Made by a program: the position numbers and the translations under genes
Shown here: in pieces, positions 36,783 through 45,399 of the stretch
How positions within the stretch are numbered: position 1 is the first letter of the stretch
Layout: every line of letters begins with the position of its first letter
The notes under the pieces: generated by a model
Database searches by the model: none
Told to the model about the DNA's origin: nothing
What the model saw: the letters and a program-made list of their open reading frames with translations, nothing else
Source: Psychromarinibacter sediminicola
GTDB lineage: Bacteria > Pseudomonadota > Alphaproteobacteria > Rhodobacterales > Rhodobacteraceae
Direction: 5' to 3'
Assembly: GCF_029168335.1 (NCBI RefSeq)
Contig: NZ_JARGYC010000031.1
Coordinates: 1 to 52,079, forward strand
Length of the DNA stretch: 52,079 bases

Positions 36783-37465
36783 TGGGCAGTCTCCCGGGAC
36801 CAGTTGATGGCGTTGACGAAAATGCCGAGCGGGTTCTTGCGCAGGCGCTCGGCGTCGCGCGGTTGTTGCAGGACGATGGTGAGAATGGCGGTCCATCGTT
36901 CGGTCGCAGCGAGTTGCCCGTTCGTGTAACGGCGCTCGATCCAGGCGACGCGGAAACTGCTCTCCGAAGCGCGGATCACGCTTGAGACCTCGACCGAGAC
37001 CTGCGTTTCGCCGACCTCGGCGAAGGGGTCGTTCACGCGGGCATAGTCATTGAGAGCGACCGCCCCTCTGTCTGTGGTGAAGTCATAGGCGCGCAGCCAG
37101 TTCTGGCGCAGCACGATCGGATCGGCGGGGATCTGGCGCACATTCTCGATGAAACGCGACAGGTGATAGGCGATCTGCGGGTCCGTCGGGCGGTAATCCG
37201 CGGTCGCGGGTGCCACGGCTTGCGCCGAACCGAGCCGATCCACTTCGACGACGTAGGGCGTGATCGTCCCTTGCGTGGATTGCCAGGCCAAGGCAGCGCT
37301 GAGTCCTGCCGACAGCAGCAAGGACCCGAACGCCATCAGCCGCCAGTTCTTGGCCTGGACGCGCGCCGACCCGATCCGTTCATCCCAGGCCTGGGCGGCT
37401 TTCTGATAGGGCGTGACGGGCTCGGGGGTCTTGGAATAGCGAACGCTCGGGCGACGGAACATCAT
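36779..37465 (-). CDS. trbF: conjugal transfer protein TrbF (VirB8-like)
   Basis: 228 aa. A short cytoplasmic N-terminus (ending RVQAKNWRLMA), one transmembrane helix (about 45-63) and a periplasmic NTF2-like domain (VEVDRLGSAQAVAP, FRVAWIERRYTNGQLAATERWTAILTIVLQ) match TrbF. It is an assembly factor of the type IV secretion channel. Both ends overlap neighbours by a few bases. Confidence 0.93.
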   Translation of the reverse strand: MMFRRPSVRYSKTPEPVTPYQKAAQAWDERIGSARVQAKNWRLMAFGSLLLSAGLSAALAWQSTQGTITPYVVEVDRLGSAQAVAPATADYRPTDPQIAYHLSRFIENVRQIPADPIVLRQNWLRAYDFTTDRGAVALNDYARVNDPFAEVGETQVSVEVSSVIRASESSFRVAWIERRYTNGQLAATERWTAILTIVLQQPRDAERLRKNPLGIFVNAINWSRETAQ

Positions 37466-38757
37466 GATTTCTCCGAAAGGCTGACAGCGGTCCCGCCACC
37501 GCCATGGTCGCCGGAGCGAATAATATGGGCGGCGGTGGCGGCGCCGTGGTGAAGGGATTGTTGGTGTTTCATGCGGCGCGCCCAGGCGGGCGGTCCGGTT
37601 GGTGATCGTGGCGCGGACGTCTGTGTTTCTGGGCTATTGGTGAACTTGCCGCCGGTGGCCTCGAATGCGGCGCGCGAACCGGACCGGTAGCTCTCGCTCA
37701 TGGAACGGCGAAGGGGGCTCGTTGCGGCGCCGACACCGGCCTGTCCGACACTGGCTATGCCTGCGACGACACCGGAAGCGCCACCGCCCGCGGCCGTGCT
37801 GCCCACGCGATAGGCGGTCGATGCCCCGCCAGCGAGCGCCGCGGTTCCACGGGCCCCTGCGCCTGCTGCGCCAACGGCGAGCTTTGCGCCCGCCACGCCA
37901 CCCATTGCCATGCCGCCTGCGGCGAGACCGGTTCCGACCGCGGCGCCGGCGCCGAGTTGCGGACCACCGGAGACGATCCCGTTGGCGATGCCGGGGCCGA
38001 AAATGCCGAGCGCCAGCATGGAGAGCGCGGCGAGCACGATCGCCATGGCATCCTCGATGGTGGGCTCGCCCGCAAAGCCAGCCGTGAACTCGCCGAAAAT
38101 GGTCGAACCGATGCCGACGATCACGGCGAGCACCAGCACCTTGACGCCTGACGAGATCACCAGCCCGAGCACGCGCTCGGCCATGAAGGCGGTCTTGTTG
38201 AAGAGCCCGAAGGGCACGAGAATGAAGCCGGCCAGTGTCGCCAGCTTGAATTCGATGAGGGTGACGAAGAGCTGGATCGCCAGAATGAAGAAGGAGAGGA
38301 GAACGACGAGCCAGGCGAATAGCAGGATCGAGATCTGGATGAAGTTCTCGAAGAAGGAGACGAAGCCCATCAACTCGGCGATCGAAGCGAGGATCGGCCG
38401 ACCGGCCTCAAGGCCGATTTCGGCGATGCGGCCGGGCTGAAGAAGCTCGGTGGCGCCCAAGGCTCCGCCCGATGCTATGAGACCAAGCCCGGCGAAGCTT
38501 TCGAAAACGATGCGGGCGAGCGTGTTCCAGTTGCCGATGATGTAGGCGAAGACGCCGACGAAGAGCGTCTTCTTGATGAGCCTGGCGAGAATGTCGTCGT
38601 CAGCGCCCCAGGCCCAGAACAACGCGGCGAGCGTCACGTCGATGACGATCAGCGTGGTCGCAAGGAAGGCGACGTCGCCGCCGAGCAGGCCGAATCCGCT
38701 ATCGATGTAAGAGGTGAAGACCTGCAGGAACCGGTCGATGACGCCAACGCCGCCCAT
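37462..38757 (-). CDS. trbL: conjugal transfer membrane protein TrbL (VirB6-like)
   Basis: 431 aa. It has six or more transmembrane helices in the first 270 residues (LATTLIVIDVTLAALFWAWG, LFAWLVVLLSFFILAIQLFV, LATLAGFILVPFGLFNKTAF). A long Gly/Ala-rich, then Ser/Pro-rich cytoplasmic or periplasmic tail follows. This is the inner-membrane channel component of the Trb system. The start ATG 38757 overlaps nothing; three bases separate it from the trbK-like stop. Confidence 0.93.
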   Translation of the reverse strand: MGGVGVIDRFLQVFTSYIDSGFGLLGGDVAFLATTLIVIDVTLAALFWAWGADDDILARLIKKTLFVGVFAYIIGNWNTLARIVFESFAGLGLIASGGALGATELLQPGRIAEIGLEAGRPILASIAELMGFVSFFENFIQISILLFAWLVVLLSFFILAIQLFVTLIEFKLATLAGFILVPFGLFNKTAFMAERVLGLVISSGVKVLVLAVIVGIGSTIFGEFTAGFAGEPTIEDAMAIVLAALSMLALGIFGPGIANGIVSGGPQLGAGAAVGTGLAAGGMAMGGVAGAKLAVGAAGAGARGTAALAGGASTAYRVGSTAAGGGASGVVAGIASVGQAGVGAATSPLRRSMSESYRSGSRAAFEATGGKFTNSPETQTSAPRSPTGPPAWARRMKHQQSLHHGAATAAHIIRSGDHGGGGTAVSLSEKS

Positions 38758-38760
38758 GTC

Positions 38761-39033
38761 CTACTCCTTCTCGGGATCGCGGCTGGAAAGCCCGAGAAAT
38801 CGGCGGCGTTGCTCAGCCCACGCGGCGCGGCAGGTCGTGTCGGTGTTCATATCTTCCGGGGTCATCGTCCGGCAACGTGAAAGCTCTGCCTGCAACGGAT
38901 CGTCGCCCGCCGACGGCTCCAGCGGCGCTTGCGGCGTGACAGTGTTCGCCAGTTCGACGGCCGCGAAGAGCGCGGCGATCGCGGCGAGGCCGAAGGCGAC
39001 GAGCCGGAGAATATGGTCGGGGGAGCGGCGCAT
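38761..39033 (-). CDS. trbK: TrbK-like small membrane protein (putative entry exclusion)
   Basis: 90 aa. An N-terminal hydrophobic helix (about 9-27) is followed by LSRCRTMTPEDMNTDTTCRAAWAEQRRRFLG, with two Cys and a conserved C-R-x-A-W-A-E-x-R-R-R-F pattern found in the alternative TrbK of alphaproteobacterial trb clusters. TrbK proteins limit redundant plasmid entry. The function is assigned from position and pattern only. Confidence 0.8.
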   Translation of the reverse strand: MRRSPDHILRLVAFGLAAIAALFAAVELANTVTPQAPLEPSAGDDPLQAELSRCRTMTPEDMNTDTTCRAAWAEQRRRFLGLSSRDPEKE

Positions 39034-39039
39034 CGGCCC

Positions 39040-39780
39040 CTACCGGAACATGGTGACGGTGGTCGGCCGGTAGCCGCTTCCATAGTCGAGGAAGCGGTTC
39101 AGATTCTCGCGGGCCTGAGCCTCGGCGGAGGCTCGGCGAGCCGCGTCCAGCGCCTGCGCGCGGTTCTGCGCAGCGATGGCGGCGGTCAAATCCGTCATCT
39201 GCTGACTTTGCAGCGCGAGAAGCTGATTACCGGCCTGCGCCGCCTGCAAGGCACCGGTCGCGCCCTGGCTCTGGGAAACAAGATTGCTGAGCTCAGCGCG
39301 CGTTCCTTCGATGTTGCCGACAACGCCCGCCTGAACCTTCAGGGCGTCTTCGTATCCGGCAACAGAGTTGCGCCAGCGCGCTTCGGCGTTGGCGATCATG
39401 TCAGCGAAATCGCCGTTCGCCGCCGCCTCGCCATACTGCGCGCTGAAAGCGGTCTCGATCTCGGAGACCTGATAGGCGATGTTCTGCGCCTCGTTCAGGA
39501 GATCCTGGGTGCGGGCGATCGTGGCCTGAAGCTGGGCGAGCGAGGAATGCGGCAGGCTCGCGAGATTGCGCGCCTGATTGATCAGCATCTGCGCTTCGTT
39601 TTGAAGCTGCTTGATCTGGTTGTTGATCTGTTCGAGCGTTCGCGCCGCGGTCAGCACGTTTTCGGCGTAGTTCGACGGATCGAACACGATGCCGCCGAAG
39701 CCGAACTGGGCTTGGGCCGGCTGGGTCGCGGCGACAGCGATGGTGCCGGACATCAATATAGCGGCGAGTTTCTTACGCAT
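39040..39780 (-). CDS. trbJ: conjugal transfer protein TrbJ (VirB5-like)
   Basis: 246 aa, start ATG 39780. A Sec signal peptide (1-24, AQAQ) precedes a long alpha-helical chain (ENVLTAARTLEQINNQIKQLQNEAQMLINQARNL), ending YGSGYRPTTVTMF. It is the periplasmic minor pilus/adhesin component. The start overlaps the trbE stop by 8 bases. Confidence 0.93.
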   Translation of the reverse strand: MRKKLAAILMSGTIAVAATQPAQAQFGFGGIVFDPSNYAENVLTAARTLEQINNQIKQLQNEAQMLINQARNLASLPHSSLAQLQATIARTQDLLNEAQNIAYQVSEIETAFSAQYGEAAANGDFADMIANAEARWRNSVAGYEDALKVQAGVVGNIEGTRAELSNLVSQSQGATGALQAAQAGNQLLALQSQQMTDLTAAIAAQNRAQALDAARRASAEAQARENLNRFLDYGSGYRPTTVTMFR

Positions 39781-42232
39781 GGGTGGTCTCCTCAGTTTGG
39801 ATTGAAGGATCTGGATCGGGGACCGGGCCGAGCAGTTCGACGGCCCAGTCGAGGCCGCGCCGGGCGAGCCAGGCGGCGGCGAAGCCTTCCCGCCCGTGTT
39901 CGGCGAGAATGTCGGTGATGGCGGCCTGATCGGCCTTCGACGATGCGGCGGTGAAGGCGAGCGCGACCTCGGCGAGGCCGAGCGAGAAGAGCCGGTTGCC
40001 GCGTCGCGACTGGCAGTAATAGTCACGCTTCGGCATGGCCCGCGCGACGATCTCGATCTGGCGCTCGTTGAGACCGAAGCGCCGATAGATGTCGGCGATC
40101 TGCGGCTCGAAGGCGCGTTCATTCGGCAGGAATACTCGCGTCGGGCAACTCTCGACGATGGCGGGCGCGATAGTCGAACTGTCGATATCGGCGAGCGACT
40201 GAGTGGCGAAAAGGACGGAGGCGTTCTTCTTTCTCAGCGTCTTCAGCCATTCGCGGAGCTGACCGCCGAAGGTGCCATCATCGAGTGCGAGCCAGCCTTC
40301 GTCGACGATGATCAGGCTCGGGCGTCCATCGAGGCGCTCCTCGATCCGATGGAACAGATAGGCGAGCACGGCAGGCGTTGCGGCCGAGCCGATCAGCCCT
40401 TCGGTCTCGAACGCCTGAAAGTCGGCTGTTCCCAGTTCCTCGGTCTCGGCGTCCAGCAACCGTCCGAAAGGGCCGCCGAGACAGAATGGCGCCATCGCCT
40501 GTTTGAGCTCGGTCGACTGCAACAGAACCGAGAGGCCCGTCAGGGTGCGTTCCTCGACCGGCGCCGAGGCGAGCGAGGTCAGCGCCGACCAGAGATGATC
40601 CCGCGCCACCGGATCGACAGTGACGCCTTCGCGCGCGATCAGGCCGGACAGCCAATCCTGCGCCCAGGTGCGATCGCTCGTCTCGTAGATATTGCGGAGC
40701 GGCTGGAGTTGGACGGCCGCTTCATCCTCCGACAGCGCCCCGGCGAGATCTTGCCAGTCGCCCCCGCAGGCAACCGTCGCGCAGCGGATCGAACCGCCGA
40801 AATCGAAGGCAAACACTTGCGCGTCGGGATAGCGCCGAAACTGCAGCGCTATCAGAGCCAGGAGGACCGACTTGCCCGAACCGGTGGGGCCGACGACTAG
40901 CGTATGGCCGACATCGCCGACATGCATCGAGAAGCGAAATGGGGTCGAGCCCTCCGTCTCGGCATAGAAAAGCGGCGGGCCGTCCAGATGATCGTTGCGC
41001 GCCGGCCCCGCCCAGACCGCCGAAATCGGGATCATGTGGACGAGATTGAGGGTCGAGACCGGCGGCTGGCGGACATTGGCGTAGAGATGACCAGGCAGTG
41101 AACCGAGCCAGGCCTCAATGGCGTTGACGGTTTCCGGCATGCAGGTGAAATCGCGGCCCTGTATGACCTTCTCGGCCGCCTTCAGCTTGGCCTCGGCAAC
41201 CGCTTCGTCCTCGTCCCAGACCGTCAGCGTGGCCGTGACATAGGCGGCGCCCGCCATGTCGGCGCCGAGCTCCTGCAAGGCTTCGTCAGCATCGGCGGCC
41301 TTGTTCGATGCGTCGGAATCGAGCAGCGCCGAAGCCTCGTTGGTCATCACCTCCTTCAGGATCGCGGCGACGGATTTGCGCTTGGCGAACCATTGGCGGC
41401 GAATGCGGGTGAGAAGCCTAGTCGCGTCTGCCTTGTCGAGGCAGACGGCGCGGGTCGCCCAACGATATTCGAAGGCTTGGCCGTTGAGTTCGTCGAGCAG
41501 GCCTGGCCATGTGGCGGTCGGGAACCCAATGATGGTCAGCGTACGGAGATGGTCATCACCCAGTTTCGGCGCCAACCCGCCGACAAGCGCACTGTCGGCC
41601 AGGAGCGCGTCGAGATGCATCGGCGTTTCCGGAACGCGCACGCGCTGGCGCCGGGTTGAAATCGTCGAATGGAGATAGGTCAGCGTCTCCTCGTCGGAGA
41701 GCCAGACCGCTTCCGGCATGAAGCTATCCAGCAGGTCGAGCAGACGATCCGTGCGCGCGGTAAAGCTTGCGACATGCTCCTGAGGGTTCAGACCCTTGTC
41801 TGGCGCGTCCTCATAGAGCCAGCGCCCGGCGCGGCTGGCGTCGTCCGCCGGCGGCATCCAGACGAAGGTCAGGAAATAGGCGCTCTCGAAATGGCTCGAC
41901 GCTTCCTCAAATTGTGCCCGTCGTTCCGCATCGACCAGAGCCGAAACCGGATCGGGAAACTGCGAGAGCGGATAGTCCCGGGCGGGCAGTCGTTGCGCTT
42001 CGATGAAGACAGCCCAGCCGGAGCCGAGGCGGCGGAGGGCGTTGTTCAGCCTTCCTGAGACGGCGACGAGCTCCGCAGGCGTCGCGGAGTCAAGGTCCGG
42101 CCCGCGAAACCGCGCTGTGCGCTGCAAGCTGCCGTCCTTGTTCAGGATGATGCCCGGCCCAATGAGCGCTGCCCAGGGCAGGAAGTCGGCGAGCAAGGAG
42201 GCTTTGGAGCGGTATTCGGCAAGGCGCATCAT
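39773..42232 (-). CDS. trbE: conjugal transfer ATPase TrbE (VirB4-like)
   Basis: 819 aa. Walker A GPTGSGKSVLL is at about residue 448 and Walker B SLIIVDEGWLAL at about 635. The N-terminal CagE/TrbE/VirB domain has ALIGPGIILNKDGSLQRTARFRGPD. It powers pilus assembly and substrate passage at the inner membrane. The final third includes the ATQSLADI and VFLPN motifs of the family. Confidence 0.95.
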   Translation of the reverse strand: MMRLAEYRSKASLLADFLPWAALIGPGIILNKDGSLQRTARFRGPDLDSATPAELVAVSGRLNNALRRLGSGWAVFIEAQRLPARDYPLSQFPDPVSALVDAERRAQFEEASSHFESAYFLTFVWMPPADDASRAGRWLYEDAPDKGLNPQEHVASFTARTDRLLDLLDSFMPEAVWLSDEETLTYLHSTISTRRQRVRVPETPMHLDALLADSALVGGLAPKLGDDHLRTLTIIGFPTATWPGLLDELNGQAFEYRWATRAVCLDKADATRLLTRIRRQWFAKRKSVAAILKEVMTNEASALLDSDASNKAADADEALQELGADMAGAAYVTATLTVWDEDEAVAEAKLKAAEKVIQGRDFTCMPETVNAIEAWLGSLPGHLYANVRQPPVSTLNLVHMIPISAVWAGPARNDHLDGPPLFYAETEGSTPFRFSMHVGDVGHTLVVGPTGSGKSVLLALIALQFRRYPDAQVFAFDFGGSIRCATVACGGDWQDLAGALSEDEAAVQLQPLRNIYETSDRTWAQDWLSGLIAREGVTVDPVARDHLWSALTSLASAPVEERTLTGLSVLLQSTELKQAMAPFCLGGPFGRLLDAETEELGTADFQAFETEGLIGSAATPAVLAYLFHRIEERLDGRPSLIIVDEGWLALDDGTFGGQLREWLKTLRKKNASVLFATQSLADIDSSTIAPAIVESCPTRVFLPNERAFEPQIADIYRRFGLNERQIEIVARAMPKRDYYCQSRRGNRLFSLGLAEVALAFTAASSKADQAAITDILAEHGREGFAAAWLARRGLDWAVELLGPVPDPDPSIQTEETTHA

Positions 42233-42235
42233 CGC

Positions 42236-42505
42236 TCAGACTCCGAACCAGGTTGGAAAACGAAGATGCCGCCGGGCAACGTCGACGATCTGGGCGTCAT
42301 GCTTGGCAGCCCAGACCGCGAGCAGATGGCCGACGAGCCAGAGCGCGACCCCGACCACCCAGAGCCTGAGCCCAAGGCCTACTGCGGCCGCGAGTGTGCC
42401 GTTGGCGATGGCGATCGCACGCGGCGCGCCGCCGAGCAGGATCGGCTCGACCAGCGCGCGGTGAACCGGTGCATGAAAGCCAGGGATTTCGGTCGCGCCC
42501 TCCAT
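42236..42505 (-). CDS. trbD: conjugal transfer protein TrbD (VirB3-like)
   Basis: 89 aa from ATG 42505, which shares a base with the trbC stop. IPGFHAPVHRALVEPILLGGAPRA is the TrbD N-terminal signature. Two adjacent hydrophobic helices (about 32-66) follow. It is a small inner-membrane partner of TrbE. Confidence 0.9.
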   Translation of the reverse strand: MEGATEIPGFHAPVHRALVEPILLGGAPRAIAIANGTLAAAVGLGLRLWVVGVALWLVGHLLAVWAAKHDAQIVDVARRHLRFPTWFGV

Positions 42506-42834
42506 CAAATCAGCGCTCCGCCGCCGAAGGAGAAGAAGGACAGGAAGAAGCTCGACGCGGCGAACGCGATGGAAAGGCCGAAGACGATCTGCACGAGGCG
42601 CCGGAAGCCGCCCGAGGAGTCGCCGAAAGCGAGCGTCAGACCAGTTATGATGATGATGATCACCGCAACGATCTTGGCGACCGGTCCTTCAATCGATTCC
42701 AGGATCGATTGGAGCGGTGCCTCCCAGGGCATGCCCGACCCGGCTGCATGGGCGGGCGCAGCAAGCAGAACGCCTAATGCGAGGGCCGTCGCATAGAGTG
42801 GCCAGCGTGGGTAAAGAATGGTGGTTCTCGTCAT
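42505..42834 (-). CDS. trbC: conjugal transfer pilin TrbC (VirB2-like)
   Basis: 109 aa. A long signal peptide (about 1-30, AHAA), then a processed core with two hydrophobic helices (GPVAKIVAVIIIIITGLTLAFG and RLVQIVFGLSIAFAASSFFL). This is the pilin precursor. The TraF peptidase encoded further upstream is the expected maturation enzyme. Start overlaps the trbB stop (ATGA). Confidence 0.92.
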   Translation of the reverse strand: MTRTTILYPRWPLYATALALGVLLAAPAHAAGSGMPWEAPLQSILESIEGPVAKIVAVIIIIITGLTLAFGDSSGGFRRLVQIVFGLSIAFAASSFFLSFFSFGGGALI

Positions 42835-43814
42835 GGATGGTCTCCTATCTGGGGGTGAAGAAGATGCTGGAGCCGATAGTCGCCGCTCGTATCGAGGCTT
42901 TCGACACGGGCGAGTTCGGACAGCCGACGGGCCGATCCGCGACCTGACAGGACGGCGATCAGGTCGATCGTCTCGGCGATCATCGCGCGGGGCACGGTGA
43001 TGACGGCTTCCTGAATGAGCTGTTCAAGCCGGCGCAGCGCACCGAGCGCCGAGTCGGCGTGGATGGTGCCGATCCCGCCCGGATGGCCGGTGCCCCAAGC
43101 CTTCAGAAGATCGAGCGCTTCGGCGCCGCGCACCTCGCCGATGGGAATGCGGTCGGGCCGTAGGCGGAGCGAGGAGCGAACCAGATCGGAGAGTGATGCC
43201 ACACCATCCTTGGTTCGAAGCGCAACCAGGTTCGGCGTCAGGCATTGGAGTTCGCGCGTATCTTCGATCAGAACGACGCGATCCGCGGATTTGGCGACTT
43301 CGGCGAGCAGCGCATTGGTGAGCGTGGTCTTGCCGGTCGATGTGCCGCCGGCGACGAGGATGTTGGCGCGCGTTGTGATGGCCTCGCGCAACGCTGTCGC
43401 CGCATCGTCCGACATGATCCCGGCGCGTACATAGTCCTCGAGCGTGAAGACTGCGACCGCCGGCTTACGGATGGCGAAGACCGGCGCGGAGACGACGGGC
43501 GGTAGCAGGCCTTCGAACCGCTCTCCCGTTCCAGGCAGTTCCGCTGAGACGCGCGGGGCTCCGGCGTGGACCTCGGCGCCGACATGGTGCGCGACCAATC
43601 GCACGATACGTTCGCCGTCAGCGGCGGAAAGCTCTTCGCCCGTGTCGGCGAGGCCTTCGCTCAGCCGGTCGACCCATAGACGACCGTCGGGATTGAGCAT
43701 CACCTCAATAACCGCAGGGTCTTCGAGCCACGCAGCAACGTCTGCCCCTAGCGCGGTCCTGAGCATGCGCGCGCCGCGGGCGAGAGCTTCGGATTTGAGT
43801 GTGTGGACGGTCAT
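42831..43814 (-). CDS. trbB: conjugal transfer ATPase TrbB (VirB11-like)
   Basis: 327 aa. Walker [10 protein letters not shown] (156-164), Asp box [11 protein letters not shown], Walker B and His box ([28 protein letters not shown]) define a secretion ATPase of the VirB11 type. It is the first gene of the trb block. The 178-base gap to the exonuclease gene (43815-43992) contains no ORF I can support and probably holds the trb promoter. Confidence 0.95.
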   Translation of the reverse strand: MTVHTLKSEALARGARMLRTALGADVAAWLEDPAVIEVMLNPDGRLWVDRLSEGLADTGEELSAADGERIVRLVAHHVGAEVHAGAPRVSAELPGTGERFEGLLPPVVSAPVFAIRKPAVAVFTLEDYVRAGIMSDDAATALREAITTRANILVAGGTSTGKTTLTNALLAEVAKSADRVVLIEDTRELQCLTPNLVALRTKDGVASLSDLVRSSLRLRPDRIPIGEVRGAEALDLLKAWGTGHPGGIGTIHADSALGALRRLEQLIQEAVITVPRAMIAETIDLIAVLSGRGSARRLSELARVESLDTSGDYRLQHLLHPQIGDHP

Positions 43815-43992
43815 CGGCGGCCCCGCATTGAATTACGGGACACATCAAGAAGACCGTTAATGGGTCAGCGGCAACAGCCTAGAAGGCGTAGTAGTAGAAG
43901 GGCGTGTGAAGGCAGGAAATCGCGTAGGTCGCAGGGATAAATGAAGGCGGCTTTGCCGGAAGAGTGGTCATACACCGAGCAACCGAGTCCAG

Positions 43993-44853
43993 CTATCCTA
44001 GTGCAACTAGTTCTTTGAAGTCTGTCTCGCGGATGATGCGGAGCGGCTGACCGGCGGAGACAAGGCCCTCTGCCTTCCGATGTTTCGAGGACTTGCCATG
44101 CCCGGCCAACCTGGTCACGTCCATGTCACCGACGACGAGCATGGTCGTCTTCTTGGTGACACTGTTTGTCACCGTGCATCCGACTGACGCTGCAAGATCA
44201 GCCGCCTCACGGCGCGGTATCTCAAGCGCACCTGTAAACACGATTACCTCACCTGCAAAAAGCCCATCAGGATTTCCGTCGCGTGTGATCGAGGCCGCGC
44301 CACTTGACGAAGGGTCTATGGGTTGCAGGACACGTCTCTGCATCGCGTCGAGGTCGAGGCCGCTTTCCAGCATCGCGGCAAGCATGACATGACCCGCAGC
44401 CTTGGCGTCCTCCAAAGCGTTGTGGTGCTCGAAGGTGTAACCGATCATCTTACAGACGTTAGCAAGCCCGTAGCCCGACCGTGCGCATTCCGCCCAAGTG
44501 CGACGCGCGACGCGTGCGGAATCGAGCCATGTGCAGGAAGGGGCAGTGATCGACCACCGACCCGCCGCTTGGTGCATCGCGACACGATCGAAGTGCGTAT
44601 GAGTGACTACGACGTGCCCGCCAAGGAAGCGGTCAATTTCGGATGCTGCATTGCGGAATGTCGGCGCGCCTTGCACGTCTCGCTCCGAAATGCCGTGGAT
44701 TGAAATGTTGACGGGATCGAAGAAGTCATCCGGATCGATCAGGGAGTACCATTCCGACGCAAGCGCGCCATTTTCGAACGCAGCTACACCAATAGAGCAG
44801 ATGGACGCCATGTCAGCGTTCGCGGTTTCAACGTCGATCGCTATAAATCGCAT
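43993..44853 (-). CDS. DnaQ-like 3'-5' exonuclease fused to a BRCT domain
   Basis: 286 aa from ATG 44853 (AAGG eight bases upstream). The DEDDh exonuclease motifs are all visible: DVET (Asp7, Glu9), THFDR (Asp89), and HNALEDA (His144, Asp149). A linker rich in Pro/Ser (about 178-196) leads to a BRCT domain (about 198-283: GEVIVFTGALEIPRREAADLAASVGCTVTNSVTKKTTMLVVGD) like that in DNA ligase. Such proteins are annotated as DNA polymerase III epsilon-like. It interrupts the usual traG/RHH to trbB order and has its own upstream AT-rich gap (44854-44968). A DNA-processing or repair function during transfer is only an inference. Confidence 0.88.
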   Translation of the reverse strand: MRFIAIDVETANADMASICSIGVAAFENGALASEWYSLIDPDDFFDPVNISIHGISERDVQGAPTFRNAASEIDRFLGGHVVVTHTHFDRVAMHQAAGRWSITAPSCTWLDSARVARRTWAECARSGYGLANVCKMIGYTFEHHNALEDAKAAGHVMLAAMLESGLDLDAMQRRVLQPIDPSSSGAASITRDGNPDGLFAGEVIVFTGALEIPRREAADLAASVGCTVTNSVTKKTTMLVVGDMDVTRLAGHGKSSKHRKAEGLVSAGQPLRIIRETDFKELVALG

Positions 44854-44968
44854 AGGCAAGCCTTTTGCAGTTCACGCATACAAGTACGTGCAACTAGATC
44901 ATTGCAGGTATTGTTTATCCGTCAATCATGGCGGAAAGCATCGATCTCCAAAAATGGGCTCGAAGCCG

Positions 44969-45391
44969 TCATTGCTCAGATCGGAGACCTGCGATGTCCT
45001 CCGAAATTTCCTTCGTCAGCGTGTTCCCCTTCGCCAACCGCCGTCCGAGGGTCTCCACAAAGCCTTCATAGCGTTCCCGGCCTTTTGCCTGTGCCGCCTC
45101 GCGCTTTGTATCAGGCAATGGCGGAGTCGTGGTGAGCCAGAACCGGACGAAGAGCGCCAGCGCTTCGGTGGCGATGGTCTGGTTGCGCTCCAGGCGTTCG
45201 ACGGCGCGGTTCAGGCGATCGAGACGTCGGGTGATTGCGGCCTCACGTTGATCAGCGGCATCCGGCGAAAGATAAGAGGCGAGCGCTGCCTCCACGACTT
45301 GCGATTTGGAAACCTTTCGGCGTGCTGCCAACGCTTCCAGCTCCGCTGTCAGCAATGGGTCGAAATACACATTGAGCCGGTCCTTCTTCAT
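44969..45391 (-). CDS. ribbon-helix-helix (CopG-type) regulator
   Basis: 140 aa from ATG 45391 (GAGG six bases upstream). MKKDRLNVYFDPLLTAELEALAARRKVSKSQVVEAALASYL is a classic RHH domain: a DNA-binding strand then two helices. A long charged helix (about 55-90) follows. In this family of conjugative elements, a CopG-like gene regularly sits directly after traG. It probably acts in relaxosome assembly or autoregulation. The stop-start gap with traG is nine bases. Confidence 0.88.
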   Translation of the reverse strand: MKKDRLNVYFDPLLTAELEALAARRKVSKSQVVEAALASYLSPDAADQREAAITRRLDRLNRAVERLERNQTIATEALALFVRFWLTTTPPLPDTKREAAQAKGRERYEGFVETLGRRLAKGNTLTKEISEDIAGLRSEQ

Positions 45392-45399
45392 GGCGGACC

